A DNA stretch of 64,000 bases from Cristatella mucedo (lineage: Eukaryota > Bryozoa > Phylactolaemata > Cristatellidae): positions 1,576,001-1,640,000 of the forward strand of contig WPIO01000072.1 of assembly GCA_009760855.2 (NCBI GenBank), read 5' to 3'. Within the stretch, counting starts at the first letter, position 1. Every line of letters starts with the position of its first letter. The position numbers and the translations under genes were made by a program. Below the pieces are notes generated by a model. The model was not told the DNA's origin and made no database searches. It was given only the letters and a program-made list of their open reading frames with translations. Positions 59,325 to 64,000 of the stretch are shown here, piece by piece.

Positions 59325-61650
59325 TGCTGTTTAAAGCATCATTGCTACCACCGTCATTATTACCAACCGTAGCGTGGGTACTAACCTAAAAGTGCGACAA
59401 AACCTTGCTTGACTGGTAGCCAGTGCGTATAGGCTAGATGTGGCACCTGGGACGCTCACGTCTGACAGCTGTAATCGCGTGATTGCACATGACGGAACGC
59501 CAGCAAACAATGAGTTACAGAAGTCAAGACCGGATGTCACAAGTGCATGGACCAACTTGAAAGGTGGTATCTTATCTAAACAAGCCCGAATTTAGCAAAG
59601 CTTGGTAGTTGAAAGTTGGCAGACTTGATTGTGGAGCTTATATTATTCGTCTAACGAAAGGTCACTTTGGAAAATAACAGATTTCGTGCACATTCAATGA
59701 GATGCTAGCAGAGCCGATTGTGAGCGTTAGCCTTTCCAATTTATGAATCAGTTTGCCCATAACTTGTCAGAATGTTTCACCATCGTTCAGTTTAGGAAAT
59801 TTTGCTTTCATCTGTGTGTGGAGCTTGGCTATTATGCAGCATAAGAGTTGGGAATTCGAGGTGCTCGAAGGCTGAGGGATCAAAACAAAGGTACAACTGA
59901 GTGTCATCCAAATAGAATCGAAAGCCTAGATTGTGCTTGGCAATCTCATCGGCAAGAGTGTAAACCATGAAAAGAACCGGACCAAGCATGCACCCCTGAT
60001 GTGCCCCGTATTTTAGAGGTACTTCTGATGATCTCTATCCAGTCACATCAATACTCGGGAGTCTCCCTCTGAGATAGGACCTGAACTAGTGCAGAGCAGT
60101 GCAAGCAATGCCCAGACGAGAGGCGCTTAGAACTTAATGATCGATAGTATCAAAAGCTGCCGAAAGATCGAGGATAACGAGCAGAAGTACTCTACCCACG
60201 TCCCCATTCTTAAGTAGGTCGTTATACACCCTAAGCAATGCTTATTCTACGGAGTGACTGGCTCTATAGCCAGACTGAATTTTACTAGCAAGGTTTGAAG
60301 TTTCAATATATGAGTTCAGCTGGTCTGCCATGACTCATTCCAGAGTCTTCGATAGGAATAGTAGAAGGGAGACTGGTTGGCAGTTGCAGAAGTTCTCTTG
60401 GTCTAGTGTTTCGTTCTTGAGTAGTGGCGTTAAGTAGTGGCCTTTTTGAAAGGTGCTGGGACATGACCTGAGGCTAATGACAATTGTATGATTTTAGTTA
60501 TGCTTGGCAGCTGCAGATTATGCATCGTAGAAGCAGGATAGTGGGAATATAGTGAGGTCAGTAGTGTCCTTGAACGGAGACGTGAAGGTGCTGCATAGAA
60601 TTGAGGGACAGGATTCTAGGGGGGTTGCTCCCACCTTATGTATGGACTCCCTGATTTTGTCTGTCTTGTTAACAAAAGAAGCTAGAGAAACAAACGATCC
60701 GCTACAACATCACAATTATCACTAGGTAAGGAACTAATCTGGGAATAGTTAAGGAGATAGTTGATCGTAGACATCAGCATTTTTGGATTGTGCATCTGTG
60801 AATCTACTATGTTAATATGGAAGCTAAACTTGGCCTTCGTTGTGACCGGTTGGTACGATTTAGGTAGTCCTCGTATGCCTGTCGATGGGCAGTCAGTACT
60901 GATCTTTTGTATGTTTTTTCAAGTTTTCGCTTCGTAAACCTAGCTAATTTTATGACGGTGGTAAACCATAGGCCATCTCGGTGAGGGCTCACGGTGTGTT
61001 TAGTCAGACGTGCAAACCCGTCGAGTATTTCAGCTAGTTTCCTGTTGTTTCAATCTGCCAACGATGACAGGTCAGCAGTGGGATTGAGCAGAAGAGGGGA
61101 AGCAGGTACTCTCGCACGGACGGCATCGAAGCTTTGCGATTCACAGATGATTTCAGATGAGGAGGTGGGCGCACATGACTGGGAGAGATCTGCATGTGGT
61201 CGGATTAGCAGATTTTGGTAATAATTGGTGATAGTGCAGCTGTATGAGAAAATTCGGTTGAGTGTGTGACCCTTGGTGTGACTAAGGGCCATGCACATGA
61301 GCCGCAAGAAAAAGTTAGTCAGTAAACGAAATTCAGTGCTGAAGGCGTCAGATAAATTATCAAATTGAATGGTAAAATCCCCCATAACGAGCAATGATCA
61401 ATTTCTTGCACACAGAGTCGAAATAAGATCAGATAAATCTGAAATAAATGAGGACTTGATGCCTGGGGACGGTAGACTACTGCCACTATTGGTAGCTTGT
61501 TGTCGAGTGAACTCAAAACAATAGATTCGCCTGTTGACTGTTGTGCTATTTTCATGCATGTGTACTGATCTGCACCCAATCAAAAACATTAGGAATGCTC
61601 TGGGACACAGGGTGGGATCATCGACTATTAGCTCTACCTCAGGAGATATT
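59325..61650 (-). mobile_element. LINE copy with endonuclease and RT, decayed
   Basis: Reading downward on minus: an APE-type endonuclease region (61580-61320: LPIVAVVYRPQAS; then VMGDFTIQFDNLSDAF, the GDFN-like block). Next a linker (about 60990-60810), then RT palm at 59990-59860 with GPVLFMVYTLADEI and FYLDDTQLYLC, where LDDTQ is the catalytic motif. The C-terminal block VHALVTSGLDFCNSLFAGVP follows at about 59545. Many stops break it. It is the longest LINE in the window and shows the family has an EN-RT layout. Confidence 0.8.
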
Positions 61651-62689
61651 TTATCTGAACCTCTATGTCAATGCTGACGAGAAATCTCCATAATTATACA
61701 TGCGGATAATGGCGTGCAGTACTACAACCATGCACTTAATTATTACAATTCATGTTGGAACCACTTCTTAAATGCCCGTCATTTATTAATTAATTACTGA
61801 AGCAGCGTAACATGCTTATTTACTATAATGGCCGCATGCATATGCTAAGTAAAGTGTCTTGAGAGCAGTATAGCATGAATTAGCTGTGAAAGCCTGCTTA
61901 CTTTCCGCTGTCAAGTCGCTTTACCTAATGACGGTACAATTAAGTTACCTAGCTCAGTAAGTATTTAATCTCAATATAAATCATTTTCTTGTGTTAGAAT
62001 TATTTGGAACTGCCCGACGATCATTGGTTGAGGTAAAAGAATGCATATGGTAGTGGTTGTATTTCTTCCTGGGAGCTATTCTCCAAGACGAGTGATGCGT
62101 TCGAGAGACAGAAACGATCCTTTATCAAGTACCTCGTTTGGTTTGCTCGAGGTTCACCAAGAAGCTACTCTAGTCGGCTGCCTCCAAGTAGAAACCAATT
62201 CCGTTGTGCTGACAGGCTATAGCATCTCCCAGCTAGCCAACCAAAGGATTTGCTTTATCGTTGCTTTACGGTGCCAGACAACGAGTGGAGTAAAGGTGTT
62301 TGCGATTATTACGAAACGAATTCTATGCTACTGAGTGACTTTCAGGCACACTGATGATGAGCTTGTACACGGCTTCCACTTGAGTTTTCTAATCATACCC
62401 AGGCATCGTGCGAGATTTGTTGCAAACTAGCTTGGGGAACGAGTCTGTGAGCAGTCATCTCCGGAGCTGCTTTTGCAGCAACCGGCTTATTCTCAGGTGG
62501 AGCTCAAACGGCTGCTGGGGATGGCTCTACTTGGGCGCTCCTATCATTTGTAGGCTTACTCAAAGAGGAGCTATCCTGAAACTTATTCCGAGGCCATCCA
62601 GCGCGAGTCACTGTAGCAAAGCTTTTACCTGGTCTAGAACTAAGCTAGCCCAATTGACTGACCTCCCAATAGGCCGTATAAGTTAATAA
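61651..62689. other. Unassigned sequence
   Basis: Open frames 62041-62334 and 62408-62686 have no recognisable family, and no splice or repeat evidence supports them. Confidence 0.35.
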
Positions 62690-62812
62690 ATTGATTAAGG
62701 TGCTTGGCCCGACCAATGTCTGGCTGAGGTCGTAGGCTTGAGCCCTGAGGCATATGTGAAGCACCTGAATAGAGATTAAGTTCTCTTGGGGCGCTATACA
62801 AGTGAATTATAT
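62690..62812 (+). repeat. SINE-A copy, 5'-truncated
   Basis: 'gattaaggtgcttggcccga', B box 'gtaggcttgagccctg', tail 'gaatagagattaagttctct' to 'ggggcgctatacaagtgaat'. Confidence 0.75.
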
Positions 62813-63114
62813 CAAGGGTAAATGTTGAGAAAATACTGAGACTTGGTCCAATTGTATTAATTCCAATGAATATCCAATTAATTAATCAATATCCAATTTT
62901 ATAAAAAAAAATATTGGTCCAACAATCAAATATTTGCTGACGCTTAACTTTCAAAATAGAAACACGGAAATAAAACATGAAGGTTGGACGATTTCCATGT
63001 AAAAAGAAAAGCATATAAAAATGAATACGAATGTCTACGCCAGAACTAAACCCGAAATAACATGTCCGAAAATGACATTTTCCGATCTCTGCATCGTATG
63101 CGACTTGAGTCTAA

Positions 63115-63375
63115 ACTTGTTTAACCTTGGTACATCGAGGTACATGCTTGCAGCTTGTTGAGTAGTGTGTTTGTAACTTTTAGGCAGATTCATTTACAGG
63201 GTAGATTTTTACCTTTTAAATTTCCATTACTCCACCAATACTGCATGGATCAGTGTGAAATTTTTAAATTTTTATGAGTTCATGAGTTTCAATGAGTTCA
63301 GCTCTGCTTGTACATTGCAGCAGTAATTTTTTTTATTTTGCTCGGATAAGTTATTTTTTACACGTCCTGGAATAA
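63115..63375 (+). repeat. Unclassified dispersed repeat (copy 2)
   Basis: Shares 'acatcgaggtacatgct' and 'cttgttgag' with 45745 and weaker downstream similarity. Confidence 0.4.
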
Positions 63376-63637
63376 AATTGATAACAGGATATACAATACA
63401 AGGACGTTCGATGATGTTTATATACACAACAACATATATAGACTAGCTTTCAGCTCATCAGCAGGTGTGAGGGGGAAAGTTTTACTACCGAGCTTATCGT
63501 GCTTATGCTTTTTCCTCCGTCCCTCCTGCACATTGTTGGTGGTGCAACTGACAAACGACTTCAGCTTCGCTAATTGGTCGTACTTCTGCTTCCTCCGGCA
63601 GCCTCTCCGGTACGTTTCTGGCGGCGAGAATGACTCA

Positions 63638-63826
63638 TTAGTTCAGTTTCTGCAGCTTCCTCCCCCCTCGCTCAACAGCCTCTTCATGTCTCTCCAGCAC
63701 TCTGTTTCTGGCGATGTCTCCTTTTTCTTTCAGCTTATTTTCATTTACGGTCTCAGTTGGCAAGAGATCACGCGGCCCAGTAAAAAACGGCAGCAAACGC
63801 CATCTAAAACCGAAAAAGAAACACAC
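63638..63826 (-). CDS. Possible small terminal exon, unknown product
   Basis: On minus, after an acceptor-like 'cggttttag' (about 63800), a frame reads WRLLPFFTGPRDLLPTETVN followed by a charged, probably helical ENKLKEKGDIARNR..ERHEEAVERGG, then a stop. I do not recognise the family. It could be the last exon of a minus-strand gene that starts beyond the window, or chance. Confidence 0.25.
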   Translation of the reverse strand: MCFFFGFRWRLLPFFTGPRDLLPTETVNENKLKEKGDIARNRVLERHEEAVERGGRKLQKLN

Positions 63827-64000
63827 AGCGGCTACGCTACTCGTGCACAGAGAAGAGAACGGCTAGAGATCGCCAGTGCTAAACGACTGCCCATGCCGTC
63901 GCACCGTAAAACAGATGAAAGCAACATTTACTGCTGCCAAGTGTCTGCAGCTGCTAAGTGTTCAGTGGGCTACACTGGCTCGGCCAAAATGCTGGTCACT

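Overview
This is a eukaryotic window, almost certainly from an invertebrate animal. Genes are split into many short exons with GT-AG introns, there are no bacterial-style operons, and dispersed retroposons and microsatellites fill the introns. I cannot name the species. Three host genes can be read: a DPH6-type diphthamide synthetase carrying C-terminal RidA domains (+ strand, exons from 1838 to 24854, first exon not seen), a TTC7 homologue (- strand, 57155 down to 27558, 20 exons), and an RPS27A ubiquitin-eS31 fusion gene (+ strand, 57762-58596). The TTC7 model closes exactly in frame: 2469 nt, 822 residues plus stop.

Layout: 1-24.9 kb is the DPH6 gene. Its ATP-pyrophosphatase exons lie at 1.8-7.5 kb, its RidA exons at 15.4-20.5 kb, and its C-terminal exons at 23.7-24.9 kb. 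A 749-bp (TG)n tract sits in one of its introns, and one small exon is flanked by 0.7-kb inverted LINE copies. The convergent intergenic space 24.9-27.5 kb holds a SINE and a decayed LINE. TTC7 runs leftward over 27.5-57.2 kb. Its introns hold a solo LTR with internal 122-bp tandem repeats, a decayed Gypsy gag and integrase, a MITE-like element and many LINE/SINE copies. TTC7 and RPS27A are head-to-head across about 185 bp, so they probably share a promoter. RPS27A introns 2 and 3 each appear to carry a C/D-box snoRNA with the same guide. From 59 to 64 kb there is a decayed LINE (endonuclease and reverse transcriptase on the - strand), a SINE and unassigned sequence.

The repeats make a coherent picture. 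One LINE family (CR1/L2-like reverse transcriptase, here LINE-1f) ends in a conserved hairpin-like tail followed by (ATT)n. One tRNA-derived SINE family (SINE-A) ends in almost the same tail, as expected for a SINE using that LINE's machinery. A second tRNA-derived family (SINE-B) has different 3' sequence and is even more common. Host functions are unrelated housekeeping roles: diphthamide formation on eEF2, plasma-membrane PI4P synthesis (the TTC7-PI4KA complex), and the ribosome/ubiquitin supply. All family assignments come from reading the sequence; no database search was run.
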